Shown here in pieces: positions 49,567-57,687 of a DNA stretch of 64,000 bases. The position numbers and the translations under genes were made by a program. The notes under the pieces are model-generated. The model ran no database searches, was not told the DNA's origin, and saw nothing but the letters and a program-made list of their open reading frames with translations. This stretch comes from Nitrososphaerota archaeon. Its GTDB lineage: Archaea > Thermoproteota > Nitrososphaeria > Nitrososphaerales > Gagatemarchaeaceae. The stretch spans positions 1 to 64,000 of the forward strand of contig JAFMAD010000006.1 of the NCBI GenBank assembly GCA_029785195.1, read 5' to 3'. The stretch's first letter is position 1. The number at the start of each line of letters is the position of its first letter.

Positions 49567-49806
49567 CTGCCGGGGCCGCAGAAGCTCCCGAGCCTGTCCT
49601 GGAGACAGGTCCTGAAGGTCCTTAGGAGGTTCGGGTTCGTCCCGGTCAGGCAGCCTTCGAGCCACATCCTCCTCCGCAACCAAGAAGGCGTCCGCATAGT
49701 TGCTCCCAGGCACGACCCCGTCGGCAACGGGCTTCTGATGGACATCCTCGCCGAAGCGGCGCTAACCAAAGAAGGGTTCTTGGAAGCGCTCCAGCTGGGA
49801 GCCTGA
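49567..49806 (+). pseudogene. hicA: HicA toxin without a standard start codon
   Basis: Directly after hicB the frame gives LSWRQVLKVLRRFGFVPVRQ and SSHILLRNQEG, the HicA dsRBD-like mRNA interferase with its catalytic His in S-S-H. The frame has no ATG/GTG/TTG before the conserved part; the expected start position is CTG at 49567. Either CTG is used weakly or the start was lost. With hicB also broken, decay of the pair is the simplest reading. About 79 residues, normal for HicA. Confidence 0.75.
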
Positions 49807-49825
49807 TCGCGTCACGGTCCTAGGG

Positions 49826-51062
49826 TTGGAAGGGCCAAGGCATCGTGAAAGGGGAAGGTTCAAGATCCTCGGAATGTTCGCGCTTCTGATTCCCCTAGGT
49901 ACTTCGCTCAGGGTTTTATTACCTGCGCGAGCTCAGACTAATCCCTCACCTCCTCCGTATAATGCTCACGGAGTTGGACCGGGTTATCCTGGTGACATCA
50001 ACTTGACTGGGTGGGGCAATGCGCTAGTTCCATTAATCGAGGGTTCATTGCGATTCAAAGCTCTCGCAGGGACTCTCGTACCACATCAATCCATATATGA
50101 GCTTCGGATACATGTGGGGTCCTTCGACGCCATCAATCGAAACAGTGATTTTGTTTTCTTCAGATAACACTGCTTACGTCGTTGTCAATGTCTTCCACGA
50201 CAACAGTACAATCCAGAGCATGTATTTCGTCAACGAGACCAAGTACGATGCTTCTCTGACCAATGGACAGCTTAGTCAGAACTATGGTGGGTATTCCGCC
50301 CAATACTGCACTAAGGAGAGAGCCGGCTATTGCTATGGCACGGCATACATATCAGAAGCGTATGGAAGCAAACAGGTCCCTAACACCATTTCCACGTCTT
50401 TGGGCAGCAGCGAAGATGGTTCTTGCCGTGAGTTCGCAGAATGGACTGGTGTAGCCAACAACAATAACAGTAACCCTACGGCATTTTTGACGCGGGGGAG
50501 GCATCCAATGGTGGGGGGACATCAAACTCCTCCTTCCACGGCCAACAGCTACAATGTCTCTTTAGTATTTGAAGCAATTGGGGCGTCAGGGGGTGGGATC
50601 GAATATGGCGTATCTCCTCCGAGCTGGATAACTGGTCCTGGCCAAACAATTACGATGTCGACACTGATAACAGGGAACTGCCTTCCTTACGGCGACCAGT
50701 GGTCAGAAGAATGGAGCATTGGCTCGAACTACAAAACACAATACATCGCATGTCGAACAGTTGGCACATTAAAGTACGGTTGGTATATCTTCGAGTCTCC
50801 GCAAGACAACACTGATTGCACCGCCGGATACTACTACAAACCGAAGTACTTATGCCAGATACCCAAATTCTCCCAAAATGGCAACGCTGTAGATTTCACG
50901 GGCAACATCTGTGACGTTACGGCAACATGCGAGAACATAAACATTAATTCAAATCCAATTCAGGCGTACTACATAGACCAAAGCACGCAGAACACGAATA
51001 CCGGAACTATAGCCGCGAGTGGCAATTCCTGGACTGAAGGTTGGGTCAGCAGCGTCCAGTAA
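49826..51062 (+). pseudogene. Secreted Asn/Ser/Thr-rich surface protein with a frameshift
   Basis: The first frame (49826-50096) has a signal peptide (ILGMFALLIPLGTSLRVLL) and the mature start QTNPSPPPYNAHGVGP, up to VPHQSIY. Coding then continues in another frame as MSFGYMWGPSTPSIETVIL and runs to the TAA at 51060-51062. The break coincides with an ATATAT run at about 50093-50098; one more AT would join the frames. The product would have about 410 residues, many N-x-S/T sites and several Cys. A beta-sandwich secreted enzyme (G1 peptidase-like) is possible but not shown. Confidence 0.65.
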
Positions 51063-51472
51063 TGTGGTTACGGAAAAGCGATAATACTTGTCCTACCGCT
51101 GAAAAATCTGCGTTGAGGCTCGCCAAATTTCGAATTGCGATGGCATCCGCTCTCACATTACTCTTGGCCTCACTTTTCGTTCCTGCAATCCCATTCCAAA
51201 TGACCTTCAACTGCGGAGGTAATGGAGTTCAGATTGGGTGTCCTCCCTTTACACAGATCGAAGGTTTCAACTCTGTAGCGTACACCTTCTTTCACGTGGG
51301 CGCATCATTCAGTATTCAATTCGGCTACGTCCCCAACTTGATTTTTGTTGGCGCCAATGCGATTCAGGGGGTTGCAATTTTCTTCATACTTCCAGCAGTC
51401 ATCGCTATCTTCCTGCTTTTGGCTTCAGAGGTTTCCCAGGGGATTTCAGTGCTCTTGAAGAGGCTTTCTTGA
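51062..51472 (+). CDS. Small membrane protein downstream of the secreted protein
   Basis: The ATG at 51062 overlaps the stop of the previous gene (TAATG), so the two are coupled. The 136-residue protein has a hydrophobic segment near the N-terminus (about 25-45), a Cys-containing exposed loop (FNCGGNGVQIGCPPF) and a second strong membrane helix near the C-terminus (about 100-125). It may anchor the secreted partner. Low G+C like its neighbour. No family recognised. Confidence 0.6.
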   Translation: MWLRKSDNTCPTAEKSALRLAKFRIAMASALTLLLASLFVPAIPFQMTFNCGGNGVQIGCPPFTQIEGFNSVAYTFFHVGASFSIQFGYVPNLIFVGANAIQGVAIFFILPAVIAIFLLLASEVSQGISVLLKRLS

Positions 51473-51697
51473 CATTTCAACGCCCAACTCAGCAACGGCG
51501 AAGTGAACGAGATCTTAGCATGACTTGTTGATTCTCTCCTTTTCCAAGCGGGCCGAAGCGCGCGTCCTCACTCTAGACTCTCCTGGCGTTTAATCAGTTT
51601 GGGAGTTACGAGATTGGCGGGAGTGGTTCCGCTTATAGATTCGCATAAATAATCAACTGCATCCACTAGGGCCCGCACCCTTTCTGGATTGAGATTT

Positions 51698-51744
51698 TTG
51701 CGGTCCTAATCGACCGCAAGGCGATAGGAGGAATGCGGTCGATT
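51698..51744 (+). promoter_or_regulatory. Competing hairpins in the folP leader
   Basis: TTGCGGTC (51698-51705) pairs perfectly with GACCGCAA (51712-51719). Alternatively AATCGACCGC (51708-51717) pairs with GCGGTCGATT (51735-51744), a perfect 10-bp stem that holds the GGAGG ribosome-binding site in its loop and ends at the folP start. The two structures share 51712-51717 and exclude each other, the layout of an attenuator or riboswitch-like control. Confidence 0.55.
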
Positions 51745-51745
51745 G

Positions 51746-52696
51746 ATGAACCACAGGCGACCAATACCTTTACAGCATGAACAGACTGTAATCGCGACGT
51801 TGAAAAGCATAGCCAAGTTAGGTTCCGTGAAGGTCGGTTCGGACTTTCCGGTTCGGATAATGGCAGCAATCAACGTGAGTCCAGAGTCATTCTACAGAGG
51901 TTCCGTGGCGAACACTCCTGAGAAGATTTCAACGATGGCCTCGAAAGTCTCAACAGAAGGGGCGGATATAATAGATATCGGGGCAATGTCAACGGCACCG
52001 TACCTGAAGAATGAAATCTCCCAAGAGGTGGAGTTAATTCGTATAAGGACTGCTATGCGAACGATTATGGAAATAGGCTACGTTACGGTATCGGTCGACA
52101 CACTTCGGGCATCCGTCGCCGATGTCGCTCTAAAGAACGGTGCTTCAATAATTAACGATGTGTCCGGTCTGAAAAACGATGCCGGAATGGCACGTGTGAT
52201 CAAGGATTACGACGCTTCGCTCTTGGCGATGGCGCATTCTTCAAGAATCTCGAAAATGGCGCCAATCGTACAGGTTCGCCAAGCGTTAAGTGAGACGATG
52301 CGAACAGCGGAGAGAGCAGGCATAGACGAACAGTCCATAGTGCTGGACCCAGGCATCGGCTTCTTCAGAGAGGAGGGAGCTGGGAGAGCGTACTCTCCCC
52401 AGAAGCTAATGCCTTGGTATGAATGGGACTGCCACGTCCTAGCAAATCTTCGTAAGCTGGAAACGCTTCGCAGGCCATTGTGCGTGGGTCTATCGCGGAA
52501 GTCATTCCTGGGAAAGATTCTGAATCTTGAGAATCCCGAGGAAAGGCTGCCGGCATCGCTGGCCGCCACCGCGGTTACGGTGATGAACGGCGCCCATATG
52601 GTGAGGACTCACGACGTGAGAGAGACGGTACAAGCAGTCAGAATCGTCGAAGCGATGACTAGGAGACGAGGTCCACGTGCAGGCCCGATCTCTTGA
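51746..52696 (+). CDS. folP: Dihydropteroate synthase
   Basis: The 316-residue protein has the DHPS signatures: IMAAINVSPESFYRG (about 37-51), GADIIDIGAMSTAP (about 73-86), IINDVSGL, VLDPGIGFF and VGLSRKSFLGK (about 248-258). It joins a pterin diphosphate to p-aminobenzoate. The second signature has AMSTAP where GGESTRP is usual. The ATG at 51746 follows GGAGG at 51727-51731; TTG at 51743 is the alternative. It converges on folK with about 38 bp of overlap, and folB follows, so three folate steps are clustered. Confidence 0.92.
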   Translation: MNHRRPIPLQHEQTVIATLKSIAKLGSVKVGSDFPVRIMAAINVSPESFYRGSVANTPEKISTMASKVSTEGADIIDIGAMSTAPYLKNEISQEVELIRIRTAMRTIMEIGYVTVSVDTLRASVADVALKNGASIINDVSGLKNDAGMARVIKDYDASLLAMAHSSRISKMAPIVQVRQALSETMRTAERAGIDEQSIVLDPGIGFFREEGAGRAYSPQKLMPWYEWDCHVLANLRKLETLRRPLCVGLSRKSFLGKILNLENPEERLPASLAATAVTVMNGAHMVRTHDVRETVQAVRIVEAMTRRRGPRAGPIS

Positions 52697-53165
52697 TAAC
52701 CTGCTCCGCGCCAAACTTCAGATTGCCAACTAGTTCGGACGTCCTTCTCCCAAGAACAGGATGGAACAGGTCTGGTCTTATCTCGTTCAAGGGGACCAGC
52801 ACGAAGGGTCTCTCTGCGATTTTGGGGTGCGGTATCTCAAGCCCAGGTTCAGATATGACCTCGTTGCCGTAGAACAGAATGTCTAGGTCGATAACCCGTG
52901 GACCGTATCTCACAGTGCGCTTCCTTCCCAATTTCATCTCCATGGCCTGCAACTCTCGGAGGAGCCCATGCGGCCTCAAATCGGTCTCGACGGCCACCAC
53001 GCAATTGAGAAACCAATCTTGATCTTTGTAGTACATCGGCTCCGTTTCGTAGACGGATGACGCCTTGACCAGGCTCATCTTCCGGCCGATCATCTCAATC
53101 GCTCTCCGGAGATTACCCACCCTGTCCCCTAGATTGGTACCGAGTGCTATGATCGATTCGACCAT
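52659..53165 (-). CDS. folK: 6-hydroxymethyl-dihydropterin pyrophosphokinase (HPPK)
   Basis: The 168-residue protein is complete: IALGTNLGDRVGNLRRAI (about 5-22), the catalytic loop RTVRYGPRVIDLDILFYG (about 82-99) with the Asp pair that binds Mg, and IPHPKIAERPFVLVPL (about 110-125). It makes the diphosphate substrate of FolP. Overlaps folP at their 3' ends and is followed upstream by folB on the same strand. HPPK is rare in archaea. Confidence 0.94.
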   Translation of the reverse strand: MVESIIALGTNLGDRVGNLRRAIEMIGRKMSLVKASSVYETEPMYYKDQDWFLNCVVAVETDLRPHGLLRELQAMEMKLGRKRTVRYGPRVIDLDILFYGNEVISEPGLEIPHPKIAERPFVLVPLNEIRPDLFHPVLGRRTSELVGNLKFGAEQVIKRSGLHVDLVS

Positions 53166-53171
53166 GGCTAA

Positions 53172-53528
53172 CTATCTGCTCCTCTCGATTTCGATGCCAA
53201 TTGAGGGTTCGTTCGAGTACCTTGCCTTGCGCACCTGTACTGTCACCCTCTCCACACCAGCGTTTTTTAGTGCAATGGCAGCGATTCCTTCTGCGAGACT
53301 CTCCAGGAGCTTAAATTCCCCGCCCGCCACAAACTGCGATATTCGCTCCGTCGTATCCCTGTAATCTATCGTGTCGGGTAGATTGTCGCTTGCACCTGCT
53401 CGCCCAAGCCCAACGGTCAGACTGATGTTTACCAGAATATCCTGCAACACGCTCCTTTCCTCGTCTGTGGTGCCTACCCTGCACTTGAGTCGCAGGTTGT
53501 CGATGAAAATTCTGTCGACCATACACAT
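53172..53528 (-). CDS. folB: Dihydroneopterin aldolase family protein
   Basis: The 118-residue protein begins RIFIDNLRLKCRVGTTDEERSV and ends YSNEPSIGIEIERSR, the FolB fold with its conserved acidic and basic residues. It cleaves dihydroneopterin to 6-hydroxymethyl-dihydropterin, the substrate of FolK encoded 6 bp downstream. With folK it forms a two-gene operon facing folP. Confidence 0.9.
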   Translation of the reverse strand: MCMVDRIFIDNLRLKCRVGTTDEERSVLQDILVNISLTVGLGRAGASDNLPDTIDYRDTTERISQFVAGGEFKLLESLAEGIAAIALKNAGVERVTVQVRKARYSNEPSIGIEIERSR

Positions 53529-54525
53529 AACAGCTCTCTCTATGCAAAAAGGGTCAGCGCAGCGGAAACTGCTCCGATTTTGTAGGTCAACTCGTCATCG
53601 GACCCGCAGATGATAACTGCGTCCCCACCCCTGGAGTCGAGTTCATCTCTTGGCCTTCCCCACGCGCCACTGGGGAAGTCATTCTCACACTCCTTGGACT
53701 GGCGGCGGTCTGAAACTTGGCTCCCTTGACAACGTAGGTGGTGGCACCGGTGGTTCCTGCCCTCGTCGCAGCATCTCGTTGCTCGATTCCGCACAAGCGT
53801 CGGGCCAACAGGTATGGGACCAGGATAAAAAGAAAAGACGACGCCCAAAGTCGTCAGTACGCCCATTACGGCTAGCTTCGATGTCCTCAACTTTTGCCGG
53901 CTGATCTGCGCAACAGTTTCGCTATCCTATAGACCGCTACATAAGTGACTTGTGGGACACATGCGATCGGCCAGAAAGGAGCTTTGCATCACAGGTGCCA
54001 TTTTCTCCTTCCTCATTCAAGTCCCCTTCCTGTTGCCGAAGAGCAGAACCTGCAGATGTGGAGTGAATCTAAAGCCGCGCTGCTAGCAGACATATACGAG
54101 CGATTTGCCGTGCTCGTCTCGAATGGACTAGACAGCGTTTACGATGCTTTCGTCCTTCGTTCAAAATTCGAGAAACATACCTGGAAAAGCGGGAGTCCAG
54201 GTGAGCGTCGCTAGGACGCTGTCACTTGAAACGTTAAGCCTTGACCCATCAGGCGAATCGTGTAGCTCAGTCCGGCGACTGGCGCCGGGGCTATGGACGG
54301 CGAAACCGGGGCGTGTCCGCCCGCAAGGCTGGACACCTGGACGCCGATGACACCGCTTAAGCTCAGCGTGACGCTCGGCCTGCGGCTACGGTGATTGAGG
54401 AGACCTTGCCTATCGCCTGCTGCCCCCGCGAAGCCGAGGAGGGGTTGCATGGCGGGCCCCCTTGGCCCTTTCTGCAGACTCGATGGCCGATAGGCTTAAC
54501 TATCCATAGGCTATAGTTCATAGCA
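53529..54525. other. Long stretch of apparently decayed sequence
   Basis: Only short overlapping frames are found. Weak signs of former coding: a minus-strand frame 53540-53890 opens with a signal-like segment (LAVMGVLTTLGVVFSFYPG), then the sense seems to switch frames; 54211-54450 on the minus strand has a surface-protein-like composition. None is supported as a gene. The segment ends with the promoter of a second VapBC-type pair. Confidence 0.45.
54498..54518. promoter_or_regulatory. Inverted repeat before the second VapBC-type pair
   Basis: AACTAT (54498-54503) and ATAGTT (54513-54518) are perfect arms with CCATAGGCT between, 7 bp before the antitoxin ATG at 54526. The A+T-rich arms may also be the TATA region. 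Consistent with autoregulation. Confidence 0.5.
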
Positions 54526-54726
54526 ATGTCTACGACGGTCGAGGTCAAGAGGAATACGGCAAGGGTGTTAGAGGAACTGAAGAGGAAGTATGGGGTGAAG
54601 AGCATCGATGCGACGGTAAGGCGTCTCATTAGCAAGGCGGAGAACATCCCGGACTCCAAGTTCGGTTCCCATCCCGAAATGACCGCGTTCAGGCGGGAGG
54701 ACGAGGCCAAACTCCATGAGCTTTGA
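54526..54726 (+). CDS. vapB: RHH-like antitoxin
   Basis: The 66-residue protein begins with a short strand and helix (TTVEVKRNTARVLEELKRKYG, RHH-like) and ends in a charged toxin-wrapping tail (FRREDEAKLHEL). It overlaps the PIN gene by 11 bp. Unlike the AbrB-type antitoxin at 48327, so the two TA pairs are not recent duplicates. Confidence 0.82.
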   Translation: MSTTVEVKRNTARVLEELKRKYGVKSIDATVRRLISKAENIPDSKFGSHPEMTAFRREDEAKLHEL

Positions 54727-55102
54727 GTACGTCATAGATTCTTACGCCTGGATCGAATACTTCAAGGGAACTCGGTCGGGGACGGTCGTCCGCCCGTATG
54801 TGGAGGGTGACCGTGCCGCCACTTCGACCGTATCCCTTGCCGAGCTCAAAGAGAAGTACCTAACGGAGAGATGGCCGTCGTTTGAGGAGGACCTGGAGTT
54901 CATGTCTGCGCGAACATTTGTTGCCCCCGTAGATAGCGCGATAGCGCTTCTCGCTGGTGAGTTGAACCATACGCGCAAGAAGACCATCAAGGATTGGGGA
55001 ATGGCCGATTCAGTCATCTTGGCGACTGCCAGAAGCGCGTCGGCTAAGGTCGTGACCGGAGACAGGCACTTTGAAGGTCTGCCAGACGCGATCATGGTCT
55101 GA
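54716..55102 (+). CDS. vapC: PIN-domain toxin (VapC-like)
   Basis: The 128-residue PIN protein has Asp in YVIDSYAWIEY (about residue 8), Glu in VSLAELKEKY (about 43), Asp in WGMADSVILATA (about 101) and Asp in VVTGDRHFEG (about 119). It is a ribonuclease toxin whose neutraliser is the gene before it. Only distantly similar to the PIN protein at 48578. Confidence 0.92.
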   Translation: MSFEYVIDSYAWIEYFKGTRSGTVVRPYVEGDRAATSTVSLAELKEKYLTERWPSFEEDLEFMSARTFVAPVDSAIALLAGELNHTRKKTIKDWGMADSVILATARSASAKVVTGDRHFEGLPDAIMV

Positions 55103-55225
55103 CCCCGTCCGGCACAGGGAAACTCCGACATTCAGTCGGGGTCAAGAGTGCGTGTCCCGGCCCGCCCTGCTCGCTCCGAGATGCGCCGAACAGGTTAGAA
55201 CCCTTGGCGTAACGAACCCGAGGTA

Positions 55226-55305
55226 TTTCATACCATTTTCAGCTGCGAAAATGCATCCTAGTTCCGGTCAGGCCCACTTCAAATTTGTAACTAAACTTGG
55301 TATCA
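55226..55305 (+). repeat. Degenerate third copy of the att-flanking sequence
   Basis: AGCTGCGAAAATGCA at 55241-55255 is identical to 49085-49099, preceded by ATACCA in both copies and followed here by a diverged GGCCCACTTCA resembling GGGCCCGCTCA of the att repeat. AAACTTGGTATCAAA nearby (from about 55293) resembles AAACTTGGCATCAAA near 48104. This suggests the right boundary of a second, older insertion. Confidence 0.55.
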
Positions 55306-55320
55306 AAAGGCGGGGGTCAA

Positions 55321-55512
55321 ATGTCCAGGCCTACCTATCACGTGATGGCCGGCCGGATAGGGAAAGATCGTTCAGTCGAGGGGGAGTCGACGAAGGTCTT
55401 CTTAGAGGCCATCCGGAGCAGGTACACCCGCGAGCAGTGCTAGAGGAGGCTGATACAGTTCTTCGGGTCCGTGGGCAACTGCCTCTACCAAGAGTACGCC
55501 GCCTCCAATTGA
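55321..55512 (+). pseudogene. Remnant of a tyrosine-recombinase N-terminal domain
   Basis: Reading from ATG 55321 gives TKVFLEAIRSRYTREQC, a TAG at 55441-55443, then RRLIQFFGSVGNCLYQEYA, ending TGA at 55510-55512. The pattern FL..I.S.YTR....RL..FF is the SAM-like core-binding domain of archaeal XerA/integrase-type recombinases. No catalytic domain follows. The 55103-55896 interval holds no other supported gene. Confidence 0.55.
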
Positions 55513-55896
55513 ATGCTGACGTTGCTAGAAGATTTCACAATTTGTTCTATTCCAGTCGAGAGATTTGGGTCATTCGACGCTGTTACAGTGAGAACGAGCC
55601 CGGTGGGCGCATCTCGACAGCCTTTGTGAATCCCATCCAGCGTTGGGTGGCTCTTTGGCCGTGGCCTCCACACTGCCGGCGATGGGCTCTATGACAAATA
55701 GTGAGATTCCTTGTGTTCCCGGAGCCCAAATCCCTAATCCGCAATCTCTAGAATGTTACGGGCCTTCGTGGCCTCCGTTCCAGTCTACGCACATGGTAGT
55801 ACGTGCCTTCCTCCTCGGGCAGATGCCTCTGAATTGTGATGCGCGGCGCTCTCAAGAGACCAGGGACTTCGTTCGTGCTGTCATCTTGGTCGGCCA

Positions 55897-56727
55897 CTAC
55901 TTGAGGAAGCTCAGCAGTTCAGGGTTCAATTCGTCTGCATGGGTCCAGTTGATGCCGTGAGGCCCTCCGGCCACCACCAACAGTCGGCTGCCTCTGACGG
56001 CCTTGTTCGTACGGATTCCAGTGGCGGAAATGGGGAGAATCCGGTCGGCATCACCCTGAACGACGAGCGTAGGCACGCTGATTTTCCGGAGGTCCTTCCG
56101 GAAGTCGGTCCCCCAGGCTGAGACGCAGTCGAGAGAGCCCTTGGCTGAGGCGCCAGCGGCCACGTTCCAACTGTTCTGGATTGCCTGGTCGCTTATGCGC
56201 GTGCCGCCCAGGACGTCGACGTTGTAGAAATCCTTGAAGAAGGCGGAGAGGAATGCCGGCCTGTCCGCGACGATGGCCTTCCTAATCCCAGCAAAGACGC
56301 TCTCGTCCAACCCTTCCGGGTTGTCGCCGGTCTTCAGCAGGAATGGCGGGACCGAAGATATGAACACGGCCTTGGCGACGCGCTCTGATCCATAGGAACC
56401 CAGGTAGCGGGCGACTTCACCGCCGCCCATTGAGAACCCGACCAGCGCCAGGTCTCTCAGCTCGAGCGTTGTCACGAGCTTGTGAAGGTCAGCGGCGAAT
56501 GTATCGTAGTCGTAGCCAGATGCCGGTTTGCTCGAGTAGCCGAATCCCCTGCGATCGTAGGTGATCACCCGGTGACCCGCATTGAGCAAGACATCGACCT
56601 GCTTCTCCCAAGAGGCGCCGCTCAGGGGCCACCCGTGAATCAATATGACGGGTTTGCCCTTCCCGTGGTCCTCGTAATAGAGGTCGATGTCGCTCGAGTT
56701 TTCCTTGCCGACCGTTATGAAGCCCAT
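55897..56727 (-). CDS. Alpha/beta hydrolase (chloroperoxidase/esterase type)
   Basis: The 276-residue protein is a non-haem haloperoxidase-like hydrolase: VILIHGWPLSGASWEKQ (about 29-45), YDRRGFGYSSKP, nucleophile Ser in LVGFSMGGGEVARYLG (about 94-109), Asp in VVQGDADRILP (about 226) and His in AGGPHGINWTH (about 255). The family usually shows esterase or perhydrolase activity. It stands alone at the right part of the accessory region and looks bacterial in origin, as this type is abundant in soil bacteria. Confidence 0.92.
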   Translation of the reverse strand: MGFITVGKENSSDIDLYYEDHGKGKPVILIHGWPLSGASWEKQVDVLLNAGHRVITYDRRGFGYSSKPASGYDYDTFAADLHKLVTTLELRDLALVGFSMGGGEVARYLGSYGSERVAKAVFISSVPPFLLKTGDNPEGLDESVFAGIRKAIVADRPAFLSAFFKDFYNVDVLGGTRISDQAIQNSWNVAAGASAKGSLDCVSAWGTDFRKDLRKISVPTLVVQGDADRILPISATGIRTNKAVRGSRLLVVAGGPHGINWTHADELNPELLSFLK

Positions 56728-56841
56728 CAGAATTCGCCTCTCTCAGTATTTTCGCTGGCCCCCAGCATGTTCTTCATTGCTGGAGTGCCCCCCAGTGATC
56801 AGACAGGAAATGAGCGAAGAGATGGATCCGCAGGGCCGCAC

Positions 56842-57333
56842 TCAATTCAGCATTCCTGAGGTGTGCCATGGCCCTTGCCCTTTTGTGACCCGCTGTCTGC
56901 TCTCCATCGCCTGGTCTTTAATGCTGAATTCGTCCTTAAGCTGCTCTGGTAGAGGACGTCTTGTTCTCACTGGGTTCTCCCTCACGATGCCGGAGGCTTT
57001 CTCAGCATCGGAATTGGGCAGGTCTCCCAACGAGAACGGCTCTCCCTCAAGCCTCATGATGCACTTCAGGGGAGAGCGCGTGATCTCTCTTTTCGATTCG
57101 ACGTTTGCGACATCCCTGTAGTTATAGTAGTCCTTCTTCAGTCTGAGGGCATGCGGCTGCCTGAGGGTTATCCTTGTGTTGGTAAACGCCATCGAGTCGA
57201 CATTGATCAAAGGGTGGTAGAGCTTCTCTCTCATGTAATCCTGGACCTGTTCGTCCTTTCCAAGAATCTTCTTCAGGTAGTCGGATGGCATATCCATCTT
57301 AGATGTTGATGTCATCTTGTAGCAGTATTCCAT
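56842..57333 (-). CDS. PH-domain-like protein
   Basis: I use the ATG at 57333 (163 residues); the frame is open further, but the upstream part contains the tandem repeat at 57394-57429 and has no coding look. The first 100 residues fit a bacterial PH-like fold (YLKKILGKDEQVQDYMREK, FTNTRITLRQPHALRLKKDYYNYRDVANV split over two strands). The last 60 residues are charged and unassigned. Function unknown; such domains often bind membranes or proteins. Confidence 0.65.
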   Translation of the reverse strand: MEYCYKMTSTSKMDMPSDYLKKILGKDEQVQDYMREKLYHPLINVDSMAFTNTRITLRQPHALRLKKDYYNYRDVANVESKREITRSPLKCIMRLEGEPFSLGDLPNSDAEKASGIVRENPVRTRRPLPEQLKDEFSIKDQAMESRQRVTKGQGPWHTSGMLN

Positions 57334-57393
57334 GCCGATTACAACTTCATACGATGAGAGGTTCTTTGTTAGGAAAGTGAGCACCACACTAGC

Positions 57394-57429
57394 TCCGGCA
57401 CAAGAACGGAGTCCGGCACAAGAACGGAG
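57394..57429 (+). repeat. Tandem duplication of 18 bp
   Basis: TCCGGCACAAGAACGGAG occurs twice in direct succession (57394-57411 and 57412-57429) in the 354-bp gap between the PH-like gene and the membrane protein at 57688. No further copies, so it is not a CRISPR array. Nothing else is recognised in this gap except the TATA element at 57654. Confidence 0.9.
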
Positions 57430-57653
57430 CAGACCACAGGGGCGGGCCAAGTCTCGTCAGAACACGCGATGGCTGGTCTACCCTAGAACTAGTCGTTCGC
57501 TCGTGCAAATGTGAACTGGCGAATTCGTCCCTGAGGAAGAGGGCGCGAGAGAGTACAACGTGTCGGGTCACAAGACGCAACCGAGCAGACCGGCTACCGC
57601 ATGCCGCCGATAAAAGGCAAGTCCACACTCGACTGCTGTGTGGTGTTTCAATC

Positions 57654-57660
57654 TTTATAA
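57654..57660 (+). promoter_or_regulatory. TATA element of the four-helix membrane protein gene
   Basis: TTTATAA is 28-34 bp upstream of the TTG start at 57688, implying a leaderless or nearly leaderless mRNA. Confidence 0.55.
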
Positions 57661-57687
57661 GACGAGAAGGCCTGGAACAGGAAAGCG

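Noticed and set aside
54250-54330. GTGTAGCTCAGTC looks like a tRNA D-arm
   Set aside because: No T-arm or acceptor stem follows within range.
57394-57429. Possible CRISPR
   Set aside because: Only two adjacent 18-bp copies without spacers; no cas genes in the window.
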